From Evansella halocellulosilytica (GTDB taxonomy: Bacteria; Bacillota; Bacilli; Bacillales; Salisediminibacteriaceae), in the NCBI RefSeq assembly GCF_002335745.1, contig NZ_NIST01000001.1, positions 1,832,039 through 1,896,038 on the forward strand: a stretch of DNA of 64,000 nt, in the 5' to 3' direction. Under the pieces are notes generated by a model. It was not told where the DNA came from and did not search any database. It saw only the letters and a list, made by a program, of their open reading frames with translations. The position numbers were made by a program, and so were the translations under genes. Of the stretch, positions 42,022-50,476 are shown in pieces; within the stretch, counting starts at the first letter, position 1; the number at the start of each line of letters is the position of its first letter.

Positions 42022-42957
42022 ATGACAACTCATGATCAAAAGATTTATAAGGCATTTGGATTAAGTATTGCAAGTGAATTTGCTTTGCCCGAATTAGTAA
42101 CAATGCATCATCAAGAAGGAAAATCAGCAGATGTGACGATTTCAAGATGTGACTTAATCGACATGTGGGAAGCTTCTTCTGTTTCTAATAAATATTTCGT
42201 CATTAACGAAGACCACATCATGTTTAAAATTCCGGGCACGGGCGTTTTCTTAGTACGAAATGGTCGAGAAATCTTAGTTTCTCCTGAGACTGATAGCAAA
42301 CACGATTACATGCGGCTTTATTTATTAGGAACGTGCATGGGGGCTATTTTGCTACAAAGAAGAATCCTTCCGTTACATGGAAGTGCAATCGCGATTGATG
42401 ACAAAGCTTATGCAATTGTCGGTGATTCTGGAGCGGGGAAATCGACTCTAGCTTCCGCTTTATTACAAGAAGGCTGTCAACTGTTGAGCGATGATGTCAT
42501 TCCAGTCTCTTTATCAAATACGGAAAATCCGTTCGTAACACCAGCTTATCCGCAGCAAAAGCTGTGGCAGGAAAGTTTGAATGAGTTTGGATTGAGTTCA
42601 AAACAGTATAAGCCGATTATTGACCGCGAAACAAAATTTTCAATCCCAGTGAGAGAACAATTCAGTGACACGTCATTGCCGCTTGCTGGTGTATTTGAAT
42701 TAGTGAAAACAGATCATGAAGAGATCGAACTTAATCCGATTGATACACTCGCTCGATTTGAAAAGCTATTTTCTCATACGTACCGCCAGTTTTTCATTGC
42801 TCCATCAGGCTTAATGGATTGGCATTTTCATACGTGTGCGAAAATCGTCAAAAAGATCGATTTTTATCAACTAAAGCGTCCAGTATCTCATTTTACGGCG
42901 CATAAGCTTTCATCGTATATTTTGACAGCAGTTAATCCGGGGGTGGTTGTGAAATGA
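42022..42957 (+). CDS. HPr-kinase-like lasso-peptide tailoring kinase (PadeK-like)
   Basis: A 311-residue protein related to the C-terminal domain of HPr kinase/phosphorylase. The Walker A loop is GDSGAGKS at residues 134-141, preceded by LPLHGSAIAI and followed by LLSDDVIPV, the HPrK metal-binding region. In paeninodin-type clusters such kinases phosphorylate the C-terminal Ser of the precursor, and both precursors here end in Ser. ATG 42022 is chosen because GGAGGCAC lies directly upstream. It overlaps the next gene (ATGA). Confidence 0.88.
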   Translation: MTTHDQKIYKAFGLSIASEFALPELVTMHHQEGKSADVTISRCDLIDMWEASSVSNKYFVINEDHIMFKIPGTGVFLVRNGREILVSPETDSKHDYMRLYLLGTCMGAILLQRRILPLHGSAIAIDDKAYAIVGDSGAGKSTLASALLQEGCQLLSDDVIPVSLSNTENPFVTPAYPQQKLWQESLNEFGLSSKQYKPIIDRETKFSIPVREQFSDTSLPLAGVFELVKTDHEEIELNPIDTLARFEKLFSHTYRQFFIAPSGLMDWHFHTCAKIVKKIDFYQLKRPVSHFTAHKLSSYILTAVNPGVVVK

Positions 42958-43268
42958 TGATTCATCATGAAACGCTTTCTTTACGTGACACGATTTCTCA
43001 AATAGAAGGAAATATTGTCAGTGATATGGACGGAGAGAAAGTGATGTTAAGTATACACAACGGAAAATATTACAATCTTGGAGAAATAGGCGGAGTCATT
43101 TGGGAATTGATCGATAAACCTATCACTGTGGAATTAGTCGTTGAATCACTGCTTTCTGAATATGAAGTTAGTCAAAACGATTGTGAAGAGCAAGTTTTAG
43201 CATTTTTGAACCATTTATTGAAAGAATCGCTTATTAACATTGAAAATGAACCTTTGGAAAGGGAATAG
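42954..43268 (+). CDS. PqqD-like RiPP leader-recognition protein (lasso B1)
   Basis: A 104-residue protein with the PqqD/RRE fold: a beta strand region DGEKVMLSIHNGKYYNLGEIGGVIWELID followed by helical VELVVESLLSEYEVSQNDCEEQVLAFL. B1 proteins bind the leader peptide and present the precursor to the B2 peptidase and cyclase. Only one copy exists, so it must serve both precursors, which agrees with the shared W-x2-P leader motif. Its ATG overlaps the kinase stop, and the B2 gene starts four bases after its own stop. Confidence 0.9.
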   Translation: MMIHHETLSLRDTISQIEGNIVSDMDGEKVMLSIHNGKYYNLGEIGGVIWELIDKPITVELVVESLLSEYEVSQNDCEEQVLAFLNHLLKESLINIENEPLERE

Positions 43269-43272
43269 GATC

Positions 43273-43749
43273 GTGAGTAAGATAAAGATGTTTTTTGAAT
43301 TACCGATGAATGTAAAGCTTATGTGCATCGAAGCATTTGTGTATTTAGGCTGGGCACGGGTCTTAAAGGTAAAGCCATTTTCAAAGGTAGTTCCAATCCT
43401 AGGTCAGCACATGGAGGAAACTACGACTGTAGAGCCTGATGATCAAACGAGGCAAACATTAAGTCGAGTTTCAGAAATCATCGAATTAGTGAGCCGTTAT
43501 ACTTTCTGGGAAAGTCAATGTTTAGTGAGAGCGATTGCTGCAATGAAAATGCTAGAAAAGCGAGGGATTGAAAGTACTTTATATTTAGGAACAGCAAAGG
43601 ATGAAACAGGGAAGCTCATTGCTCATGCTTGGCTGCGCAGCGGTCCTTATTATATTTCAGGTATGAAAGGTATGGAACGCTTTACTGTAGTTAGCAAGTT
43701 TGCAAAAAGATTGAATTCACACTCTGTTCAAGGAGAGAAATATGGATAA
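43273..43749 (+). CDS. Transglutaminase-like leader peptidase (lasso B2)
   Basis: A 158-residue cysteine peptidase of the lasso B2 family (transglutaminase-like fold). The catalytic Cys is Cys83 in WESQCLVRAIAAM and the His is His118 in IAHAWLRSG. It cuts the leader after position -1 so that the cyclase can act on the new amino terminus. GTG 43273 lies four bases after the B1 stop with AATAGGA upstream. A TTG eleven codons earlier would overlap B1 and is less likely. It overlaps the next gene by eight bases. Confidence 0.88.
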   Translation: MSKIKMFFELPMNVKLMCIEAFVYLGWARVLKVKPFSKVVPILGQHMEETTTVEPDDQTRQTLSRVSEIIELVSRYTFWESQCLVRAIAAMKMLEKRGIESTLYLGTAKDETGKLIAHAWLRSGPYYISGMKGMERFTVVSKFAKRLNSHSVQGEKYG

Positions 43750-44908
43750 CTTAGCATTCAAGTTACGTTTATCGAATGAGTTAAATCTTATACTTGAAAT
43801 GATCGAAAAAGATGTTCATGAGATTAATGTCGATACAGAAAAGTTCAGGCAACTCGACTGGAATTTTTTTATAAAATTGTCACTGCATCATCGTCTTTAT
43901 CCGATGTTATATCCAAAGCTGAAAAGACTGAGTGAAAGAGGTGTTCCACCCTCAGTCGTCAAAAAGCTTTATATTCATTATCAAAAAAATACGTTTCAAA
44001 TGCTTCAATTAAGAAAGGAAATGGAGATTGTCAACAATTTGTTTACTGAAAATAATATCCGACTCCTCTTCTTAAAAGGACCTCATTTAGCTCAACAATT
44101 GTATGGAGATTACTCGCTTAGAACGTCTAATGACCTAGATCTCATTGTAAATATCGAAAACTTAAAGGAAGCTGAGCGACTTCTTGATCAGCTAGGCTAT
44201 GTAAAGGATGATTACATTCGCACGATATTAAGTGACTGGAAATGGAGACATCATCACGTTACGTATTATCACCCTCAAAAAGGCACGAAAATAGAAATTC
44301 ATTGGCGAATGCATCCAGGTCCAGGTAAAGAAGCAAGCTTTCAGGAGTTGTGGGAAAGGAAAAAAGAATGCACTGACACGTTGTATTCATTAGGAAATGA
44401 GGATTTATTTGTATTTCTTATTTTACATGGGGCACGGCACGGTTGGTCACGACTTAGATGGTTAGTTGATATACAAAAGCTATTTAAGATAAATGTGGAT
44501 ATTGCTAAAGCAGTACGTATCATGAAACGCTATAGAAGTGAGCATATGTGTGGGCAGGCTGTCATTCTTTTGTCCTCTTTATTGAACACACATATCCCTG
44601 AGGGTATACACTCATTGCGAATGACGAAAAAAGCGAAAAACCTAGCTGAAGGTGCAATCTTTTATATTGAGAGAATGGTAAACCTTCATACTACTCCTGT
44701 TCCAGAAGAAGTCTCGACTTACCATAAGCGCTACTTATTTACATTAATGCCGATATCACAAAAACTCTTGTTTCTTTTAAGTTTTCTTTATCCTTACCCT
44801 GAAGATGCCGAAACACTACCACTGCCGAAGACCTTACATTTTTTATACTTTCCGCTTCGACCAGTCTTATGGGTTTGGAGAAAAACAAGAAAACAAGCAT
44901 TCACATAG
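43742..44908 (+). CDS. Nucleotidyltransferase-family protein of the lasso cluster
   Basis: A 388-residue protein of the uncharacterised nucleotidyltransferase family found next to RiPP and exopolysaccharide genes. The catalytic region reads FLKGPHLAQQLYGDYSLRTS then NDLDLIV, giving the two Asp of the nucleotidyltransferase fold at about residues 138-140. HHHVTYYHPQKGTKIEIHWRMHPG follows. Its role in lasso-peptide biosynthesis is unknown. Extra phosphate, nucleotidyl or sugar decoration of the phosphorylated Ser is one possible role. It is translationally coupled to B2. Confidence 0.75.
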   Translation: MDNLAFKLRLSNELNLILEMIEKDVHEINVDTEKFRQLDWNFFIKLSLHHRLYPMLYPKLKRLSERGVPPSVVKKLYIHYQKNTFQMLQLRKEMEIVNNLFTENNIRLLFLKGPHLAQQLYGDYSLRTSNDLDLIVNIENLKEAERLLDQLGYVKDDYIRTILSDWKWRHHHVTYYHPQKGTKIEIHWRMHPGPGKEASFQELWERKKECTDTLYSLGNEDLFVFLILHGARHGWSRLRWLVDIQKLFKINVDIAKAVRIMKRYRSEHMCGQAVILLSSLLNTHIPEGIHSLRMTKKAKNLAEGAIFYIERMVNLHTTPVPEEVSTYHKRYLFTLMPISQKLLFLLSFLYPYPEDAETLPLPKTLHFLYFPLRPVLWVWRKTRKQAFT

Positions 44909-44918
44909 GGGGATAACG

Positions 44919-46721
44919 ATGGAATCAGTTGTTTACTTTTTAAAACAAATTCATTCTTATGCAGGAAAAGTCCTCTATATAAACTTGGGTGCGATGCTTC
45001 TTATCAGTTTGCTTGACGGTATCGGTATTTTATTATTAATTCCAATGATCAGCATGAGCGGCTTTATTAGCATTGATGCAAGTGAAATGCCATTTTCTAG
45101 TGCTTTACAATTTTTGCAAGCGATCCCAAATACAATCGGCCTCCCAGTCATATTAGCCTTGTTTGTCGCGATTGTCGTCTTACAAAACTGGCTGCACCGA
45201 CAAATAACAATAAAAAATGCGGTCATTCAACACGGTTTTTTCCGTTATATGAGAGTGAAAACGTATGACTCACTCCTCCATGCAAATTGGGGATTTTTTA
45301 TAAAAAAAAGAAAGTCAGATTTGATTAATGTATTAACGTCTGAAATAGCTCGTGCTTCTGCAGGAACGAACTCTTTTTTACAATTTTTATCTTCACTCAT
45401 CTTTACAGTTATCCAAATTGGCCTTGCTTTTTGGCTGTCTCCCATCATTACAACATTTGTCCTGCTTTGCGGACTCGTACTTCTCTTTTTTAATCGCAGA
45501 TTCCTTAAACGGTCTCATGAGCTTGGAAAACGTAACTTTCAACTCGGGAAACAATATTTAGGAGGTATAACCGATCAAATAAATGGTATAAAAGATATAA
45601 AGAGCCATACGCTGGAAGACTCACGCCTTAATTGGTACCGGAACGTAACGAAAAATATTGAAAATGAGCAAGTTGAATATACGAAACTTAAAACGAAGTC
45701 ACAATTTTATTATAAGACTGCATCAGCGATTTTTATCGCTCTGTTCATATTTGCAGCAGTGCAATTATTTCATGCTCACGGAGCAGAGCTCATGCTGATC
45801 ATCGTTATTTTTTCCAGGCTTTGGCCGAGAGTTGCCTCGATCCAAGGCACGTTGGAAGAAATCGCGACAATGATCCCGGCATTTAAATCGGTCGTTCAAT
45901 TACAGCAGGAGTCTAAAACTGCGAAGGAACTGCCAAATGTGTCAACGGAATATCAGCAGGAAAGAACATTAGAACTCGTTAAGGGCATTGAATGTCGACA
46001 AATTTCCTTTCGTTATCAAAAAGAGAGCCATACGTTTGCGATACAAGATATTGACCTGTTTTTACCTGCAAACGAAATGACTGCAGTCGTCGGACATTCG
46101 GGTGCTGGGAAAAGTACATTGATTGACACCTTAATGGGCTTAAATAAACCGGATGAAGGGGATATATTCATTGATGGTGTCCAGCTAAATAAAGAGAACA
46201 TACAAGCCTGGAGACGGATGATCAGCTATGTTCCACAAGATCCATTTCTATTCAATGAAACGATTAAGGAAAATTTACAGCTAGTTAAACAAGATGCAAC
46301 GGATCAGGAAATGTGGGATGCACTCGAGTTTTCGTCGGCAGCAGATTTCGTGCGGAAACTTCCGGAAGGGTTAAATACGGTTCTTGGAGATCGTGGAATT
46401 AGACTTTCAGGCGGTGAGCGGCAGCGACTCGTTTTAGCAAGAGCGATATTACGTAAGCCATCTGTTTTAATATTGGATGAAGCGACTAGCGCATTAGATA
46501 ATGAAAACGAAGCAAAGATTCAGAGCGCGATTGATCGCCTAAAAGGAAAAATGACGATTCTCGTAATCGCTCACCGTTTAACGACGATCAGAAATGCAGA
46601 CCAAGTTGTCGTACTCGATCAAGGGAAAGTAATTGAAAAAGGCGGTTTCAGACAATTAGCAAACGAAAAACGAGGGGTATTCAGCCATTTGCTGAAAAAT
46701 CAAATGAAAGCAACCTTATAA
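44919..46721 (+). CDS. ABC transporter for lasso-peptide export/immunity (lasso D)
   Basis: A 600-residue half transporter. Six membrane helices occupy about residues 15-310 and the ATPase domain has Walker A GHSGAGKSTLID, signature LSGGERQRLVLARAI and Walker B VLILDEATSALD. It lacks a peptidase domain, as expected where B2 cleaves the leader. It probably exports both peptides and protects the producer. The start at 44919 lies 10 bases after the previous stop and follows AGGGGGATA. It is the last gene of the cluster and is followed by a repeat element. Confidence 0.87.
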   Translation: MESVVYFLKQIHSYAGKVLYINLGAMLLISLLDGIGILLLIPMISMSGFISIDASEMPFSSALQFLQAIPNTIGLPVILALFVAIVVLQNWLHRQITIKNAVIQHGFFRYMRVKTYDSLLHANWGFFIKKRKSDLINVLTSEIARASAGTNSFLQFLSSLIFTVIQIGLAFWLSPIITTFVLLCGLVLLFFNRRFLKRSHELGKRNFQLGKQYLGGITDQINGIKDIKSHTLEDSRLNWYRNVTKNIENEQVEYTKLKTKSQFYYKTASAIFIALFIFAAVQLFHAHGAELMLIIVIFSRLWPRVASIQGTLEEIATMIPAFKSVVQLQQESKTAKELPNVSTEYQQERTLELVKGIECRQISFRYQKESHTFAIQDIDLFLPANEMTAVVGHSGAGKSTLIDTLMGLNKPDEGDIFIDGVQLNKENIQAWRRMISYVPQDPFLFNETIKENLQLVKQDATDQEMWDALEFSSAADFVRKLPEGLNTVLGDRGIRLSGGERQRLVLARAILRKPSVLILDEATSALDNENEAKIQSAIDRLKGKMTILVIAHRLTTIRNADQVVVLDQGKVIEKGGFRQLANEKRGVFSHLLKNQMKATL

Positions 46722-46768
46722 TGCGTCTTCAAAAAGGAGGACAAAAAGAGCCAGGAGCGTCAAATCCC

Positions 46769-46860
46769 GAGCTTCCACACGGATGTGGTGGATTCAGTGT
46801 TCCCGCAGGACGCCGGGGTTTTAGCCTAAGGTTCTATCGAACGTTTTGTCTGGTTGACAG
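46769..46860. repeat. Dispersed intergenic element, copy 2
   Basis: This is the second copy of the element at 2567-2659, sharing CACGGATGTGGTG, GTTCCCGCAGGAC and GGGGTTTTAG in order. The 317-base gap around it also holds small hairpins, CTACAA...TTGTAG near 46866 and GTATG...CATAC near 46935. No coding frame is supported here. It marks the right edge of the lasso cluster. Confidence 0.65.
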
Positions 46861-47038
46861 ATATACTACAAAGCTTAGCTTGTAGAGGAAGAGACGGAGT
46901 TTTTCAAGGCGACGAAGTTTTGAGTTGCGGAGTGTATGGTTGTTCATACGGAGAAACGAGTCAACGTAGAGATATGAAAGTTATTTTTTCCCGGACTTTT
47001 TGAACATCCTCTTATAAGTCATGAGTGGAGAGGTTTTT

Positions 47039-48040
47039 ATGAGAAAGGTGAGGAGGATCCTCTTGATAGTCGTCGTATTCCTAGTAATGATGCTGATCTT
47101 ATTTACAATTTGGGATAATAATCGAATCATCGTTGTCGAACAAAAGATTGAGATTGATGACCTTTCTTTAGAATTAGATGGGTTTACTATTCTTCAAGTT
47201 ACCGACTTGCACGAAAAGGAGTTTGGTCATAACCAATCAAAGCTGATTGAAAAAATAAATGGAATTGAATACGATGCGATCGTCTTTACTGGTGATATGC
47301 TGGAAACGGGGAACACAACTGACTTTCACCCCTTTTATTCACTAATAGAAGGAATTGATCAGAAGGAACATGGATTGTTCGTCCCAGGAAACTCAGATCC
47401 AAAACCATATCTATTACACAGAGAGATACCATACGAAATGCATGAATTTATGAAAGGGATGGAAGAAAGAGGAATACAACCTCTCGAATCGATATACACA
47501 ATTGAGAGAGGTTCTGTCAATATCCATTTTGTAGAATTTGAATTGTCACTTCTTGAGGTTGAAGACAATTTGCAGGAAATTGAAAAGCTATTCGACGCCG
47601 ATCACGATCAAAGCTATTATGATTACTTAACGCATCAACATGAGCTGCTAAAAGATATGAGAAATTTAGATTCATTAGGGAAAAATGATGTGTTGATCGC
47701 CCTTTATCATTATCCGTTAGCCGATCAAAAAATCGATCATTTAATCCGTGATCCGAATATGAATTTGAGAAACTTTGATTTAATATTAGCAGGGCATTAT
47801 CACGGCGGACAAATCCGACTTCCCTTTGTCGGAGCTTTATTTGTGCCAGAGCCTTATATGAAAAGAAATGGTCTCTTCCCTCCGCAGGACAGAGTCAAAG
47901 GCTTATGGGAACATCGTGGTATTCAGCAGTATGTAAGTGCTGGTTTAGGGAGCAGTAACGCGATTCCTTTCCTTAACTTTCGTTTCCTAAATCCTCCAGA
48001 AATAAACGTCATCACCTTAAGAAGAAAACCATCTAGCTAA
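47039..48040 (+). CDS. Membrane-anchored metallophosphoesterase
   Basis: A 333-residue calcineurin-like phosphoesterase. An N-terminal helix (ILLIVVVFLVMMLILFTIW) anchors it to the membrane, with the enzyme outside. Metal-ligand motifs appear in order: TDLHEKEFG (D-x-H), TGDMLE (GD), VPGNSDP (GN[H/S]), YHYPL and AGHYHGGQ (GHxH). This set matches YkuE/YaeI-type phosphoesterases, of which some cleave lipid-linked phosphates. ATG 47039 is chosen for GAGAGG six bases upstream. It stands alone. Confidence 0.82.
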   Translation: MRKVRRILLIVVVFLVMMLILFTIWDNNRIIVVEQKIEIDDLSLELDGFTILQVTDLHEKEFGHNQSKLIEKINGIEYDAIVFTGDMLETGNTTDFHPFYSLIEGIDQKEHGLFVPGNSDPKPYLLHREIPYEMHEFMKGMEERGIQPLESIYTIERGSVNIHFVEFELSLLEVEDNLQEIEKLFDADHDQSYYDYLTHQHELLKDMRNLDSLGKNDVLIALYHYPLADQKIDHLIRDPNMNLRNFDLILAGHYHGGQIRLPFVGALFVPEPYMKRNGLFPPQDRVKGLWEHRGIQQYVSAGLGSSNAIPFLNFRFLNPPEINVITLRRKPSS

Positions 48041-48041
48041 T

Positions 48042-48054
48042 GGTGCCTGGCACC
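48042..48054. repeat. GGTGCCTGGCACC palindrome
   Basis: A perfect 13-base palindrome two bases after the phosphoesterase stop, belonging to the GGTGCCAGGCACC family at 3293, 13429 and 15434. Confidence 0.65.
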
Positions 48055-48123
48055 TGGGAAAAAATGGATCTCTTAACTGTTGTGATTTATTGTATCAAAA
48101 GGAATTAGTAAGAGAGTTGATAT

Positions 48124-48249
48124 TACGACGAAACTCGGAGTTCCTACGAAGAAATCCGAAGTAGTTACGAAGAAACTAGGAGTTGTTACGACTAACCCTG
48201 GAGTTACTACGACGAACTTCGGCTTACCTACGACAAAAACTAGTTTTCC
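48124..48249. repeat. Six tandem degenerate 21-bp units
   Basis: Six consecutive 21-base units each begin TACGA, as in TACGACGAAACTCGGAGTT plus two bases. Units 1-3 are most alike; units 4-6 drift but keep the TACGAC start and a GGAGTT or CTT second half. The period is a multiple of three, but stop codons appear in unit 4 in the TAC frame, so it is not a coding repeat now. Confidence 0.7.
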
Positions 48250-48257
48250 AAAAACAA

Positions 48258-48283
48258 CGTCCTGCTCGAAGCGGAGCAGGACG
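48258..48283 (-). terminator. Terminator of the DppA-like gene
   Basis: CGTCCTGCTC and GAGCAGGACG are perfect 10-base arms around a six-base loop. On the reverse strand the stem is followed by TTGTTTTTGG, a T-rich tail, 19 bases past the gene end. Confidence 0.85.
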
Positions 48284-48301
48284 AAATATGTAGAGTATCA
48301 C

Positions 48302-49150
48302 TCAAGCATTCACTTGGCCAAGAACACCATTTGTTGCAGCCATCCCAATTATAACGCAACCCCACATATGTTTATATGCACTTACATAATCATCACACGT
48401 AAAACGGATCGTTTTTTGCCCAATAAGTTCAACTGATGGAATCGTTGTCGTCATATATGCTTGGTTTGTTCCTTTAAATCTGATCTCAAATGTCACTGGT
48501 CCATCAACTTCGTATGGCTTCACACGGTGAGCATTTTCAACTGCAGCTTTTGCTTTTTCTTTAATTGTTTGTTGTGCTAGTTGAGGGGACATTAAATCCG
48601 CTGAAAGCCGGTCGACTCCTCGCTTTACGACTGCAGTTTCAATGTCAGGAAGCGTTTGTTTGACCTCTTCACACACAACATCATCACCGGAGATGAGTAA
48701 TGCTGGAATGTGATAATGACCAGCAACTCCGGCATTCATTTCTGCTTCACCAACAACTTTACCGTTAATCTTCATTTCCTCAACACAAATTCCGGCAAGA
48801 GTATGATTAATAACCGCTCGTTCTGAGCCACCTTCACGGCCGTGATAACCAATAAAGAATACCCCATCAAAGCTTTCATCAATTCCTTCCATTTGACACA
48901 TGACTCGATTGTTTCCAGAAATGAGACGGGCACGTGGATCAAGATCTTCAATGAAGATATTTGACATATTTCCATGACCATCGACAACGACAACTTCGGT
49001 TGCTCCGCCATCGTAAGCACCTTCAATTGCAGCGTTGACATCTTGTGTCATCAAACGGCGAAAACGTTGATACTCATCGTTCTTTTTTAATTGCTGATTC
49101 GTCGCAACTCCTGAAACGCCTTCAATATCTGCTGAAATAAAAATTTTCAT
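48302..49150 (-). CDS. M55-family D-aminopeptidase (DppA-like)
   Basis: A 282-residue metallopeptidase of family M55. The start KIFISADIEGVSGVAT carries the zinc ligands Asp and Glu (D8 and E10). VVVDGHGNMSN, FIGYHGREGG and the NAGVAGHYHIPALLISGDD block supply the remaining His and acidic residues. DppA forms a ring-shaped decamer and releases D-Ala from D-amino-acid peptides in the cytoplasm. The dpp transport genes that often accompany dppA are absent here. The reverse strand has AAAAGGTGTG upstream of the start. Confidence 0.85.
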   Translation of the reverse strand: MKIFISADIEGVSGVATNQQLKKNDEYQRFRRLMTQDVNAAIEGAYDGGATEVVVVDGHGNMSNIFIEDLDPRARLISGNNRVMCQMEGIDESFDGVFFIGYHGREGGSERAVINHTLAGICVEEMKINGKVVGEAEMNAGVAGHYHIPALLISGDDVVCEEVKQTLPDIETAVVKRGVDRLSADLMSPQLAQQTIKEKAKAAVENAHRVKPYEVDGPVTFEIRFKGTNQAYMTTTIPSVELIGQKTIRFTCDDYVSAYKHMWGCVIIGMAATNGVLGQVNA

Positions 49151-49319
49151 GTTAGTAATTCACACCTTTTTCAGAATATTTCCTCCATCATAACATATGA
49201 GCTAATCAAAATCGTAAATGTTAATCCGTTTACACGTGGTTCGCATGAAGCATTAATAAGGTATAATGATGAAGTGTTTTAAAATTTCTGACAATTTTGT
49301 GAAGGAGTTGACGGTTATT

Positions 49320-49376
49320 ATGATTGTATACCAATTTAACGAATTATTGATAAATGAAGCAACGAGTAAACTTTAA
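49320..49376 (+). CDS. Possible 18-residue leader ORF before the methyltransferase
   Basis: ATG at 49320 opens MIVYQFNELLINEATSKL and stops 13 bases before the methyltransferase ATG. GAAGGAG lies about 12 bases upstream, rather far. A promoter -10 TATAAT is at 49262. It may be a leader peptide, or chance. Confidence 0.25.
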   Translation: MIVYQFNELLINEATSKL

Positions 49377-49389
49377 AAGGGAGAGTTTT

Positions 49390-50136
49390 ATGGACAAAAA
49401 CAAATACGCAACGATTGCTTTGGAACATCATATATTTAACAACCCAATTCGTTCAGACAAAATGGATAGAATCATCGAGTTCATCGATTTAACAGAGGAC
49501 AGTAAGGTGATAGAAATTGGCGCTGGTAATTGTGAATTACTCATTCGGTTAGTTGAAAAGTATAATGCTTTCACAACTGCAATCGAGCTATACAAGGACC
49601 AGATCGATGAAGGAACGAAACGCGCTAAAGAAAGGATTTCTTCAGAGAAGATCACATTTATACATGAAGACGCGAAGTCTGTGATCAAAAACTACACGAC
49701 AAATCGCTTCGATTTAGCTATTTGTATTGGCGCGACTCATGCGATAGGGGATCTAGATTCTACACTAGAAACACTTAGGAAATGTGTGAGGAAAGGGGGC
49801 TACATTCTTATTGCAGATTGTTTTTGGAAGAAACAGCCAAGTCAAGAGTATTTAAGAGAACTTGGTGGCAAAGAAGCGGATTATGGATCTCATTATGAAA
49901 ACATTGAAGCGGGAGAAAACAAAGGGTTGATACCAATATGGTCATTTACAGCTAGTGATGACGAGTGGGACGAATTTGAATGGTTGTATGTGCTTTCGGT
50001 TGAAAACTATTGCTATAAAAACTCGGATGATAAAGATTGCACGGATATGTTGAATGAAATACGAAGGTGGAAAAAGGTCTATAACAAATGGGGAAGGGAA
50101 ACGTTAGGGTTTGGAATATACCTTTTTAGAGCTTAA
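49390..50136 (+). CDS. Class I SAM-dependent methyltransferase
   Basis: A 248-residue protein with the SAM-binding motif I KVIEIGAGNCELLIRL near residues 38-53, an acidic residue in FTTAIELYKDQ, motif II FDLAICIGATHAIGDLDSTL and the post-motif GGYILIADCFWKK. These are clear class I methyltransferase signs. The substrate is not identifiable. Related proteins are annotated only as methyltransferase domain proteins. ATG 49390 is chosen because AAAGGGAGAG lies upstream. It is monocistronic with a terminator behind it. Confidence 0.83.
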   Translation: MDKNKYATIALEHHIFNNPIRSDKMDRIIEFIDLTEDSKVIEIGAGNCELLIRLVEKYNAFTTAIELYKDQIDEGTKRAKERISSEKITFIHEDAKSVIKNYTTNRFDLAICIGATHAIGDLDSTLETLRKCVRKGGYILIADCFWKKQPSQEYLRELGGKEADYGSHYENIEAGENKGLIPIWSFTASDDEWDEFEWLYVLSVENYCYKNSDDKDCTDMLNEIRRWKKVYNKWGRETLGFGIYLFRA

Positions 50137-50191
50137 CGACAGAAAAAAATAAAAAATAGCTGGGACAAATGTATTTTTTGACATGCAAAAT

Positions 50192-50223
50192 CCGAACAAA
50201 TTCTATGGTTAGAACTTGTTCGG
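50192..50223. terminator. Bidirectional terminator
   Basis: CCGAACAA and TTGTTCGG form the outer stem, with a TTCTA/TAGAA inner stem, followed by GTTTTCC. It sits between two convergent genes. Confidence 0.75.
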
Positions 50224-50266
50224 GTTTTCCATGTTACTCGTTATGTTCTAGCTTCATTTCCAAAAC

Positions 50267-50476
50267 CTACTTTAATTTCTTAAACAAGTCAAAAATACTG
50301 AATGACGTTTTCCGATAAACTTTGTTGTTAGGAGCTTTCTTTGGATTCTTTACCCATCCGACTCCTTTTTTTCCGTAACCTGGAGATACTGCCTTTTTGA
50401 CTGATCGCTTCGCTCTGCCGGTTGTTCTTGCCTTTAATGACTTTTTTAAACTTGGTTTCCGCATGCCAATCTTCAT
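50267..50476 (-). CDS. Small basic protein of unknown function
   Basis: A 69-residue, strongly basic protein rich in Lys and Arg (MRKPSLKKSLKARTTGRAKR, then GYGKKGVGWVKNPKKA). A good ribosome site AGGGGATAG precedes the start at 50476, and the codon pattern looks like a real gene. Short proteins of this type occur in Bacillus chromosomes and phages without known function. The composition suggests nucleic-acid binding, which is inference. A start at Met5 is possible. Confidence 0.65.
   Translation of the reverse strand: MKIGMRKPSLKKSLKARTTGRAKRSVKKAVSPGYGKKGVGWVKNPKKAPNNKVYRKTSFSIFDLFKKLK

Noticed and set aside
46722-47038. Additional lasso precursor gene after the exporter
   Set aside because: No frame there carries a W-x2-P leader or a Thr(-2)/Asp ring pattern. 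The region is explained by the dispersed repeat.
48124-48249. CRISPR-like array
   Set aside because: The repeated units are directly adjacent with no unique spacers, and there are no cas genes nearby. It is a degenerate tandem repeat.
50267-50476. Prophage remnant suggested by the small basic protein
   Set aside because: No integrase, capsid, lysis or attachment-site sequence is present around it.
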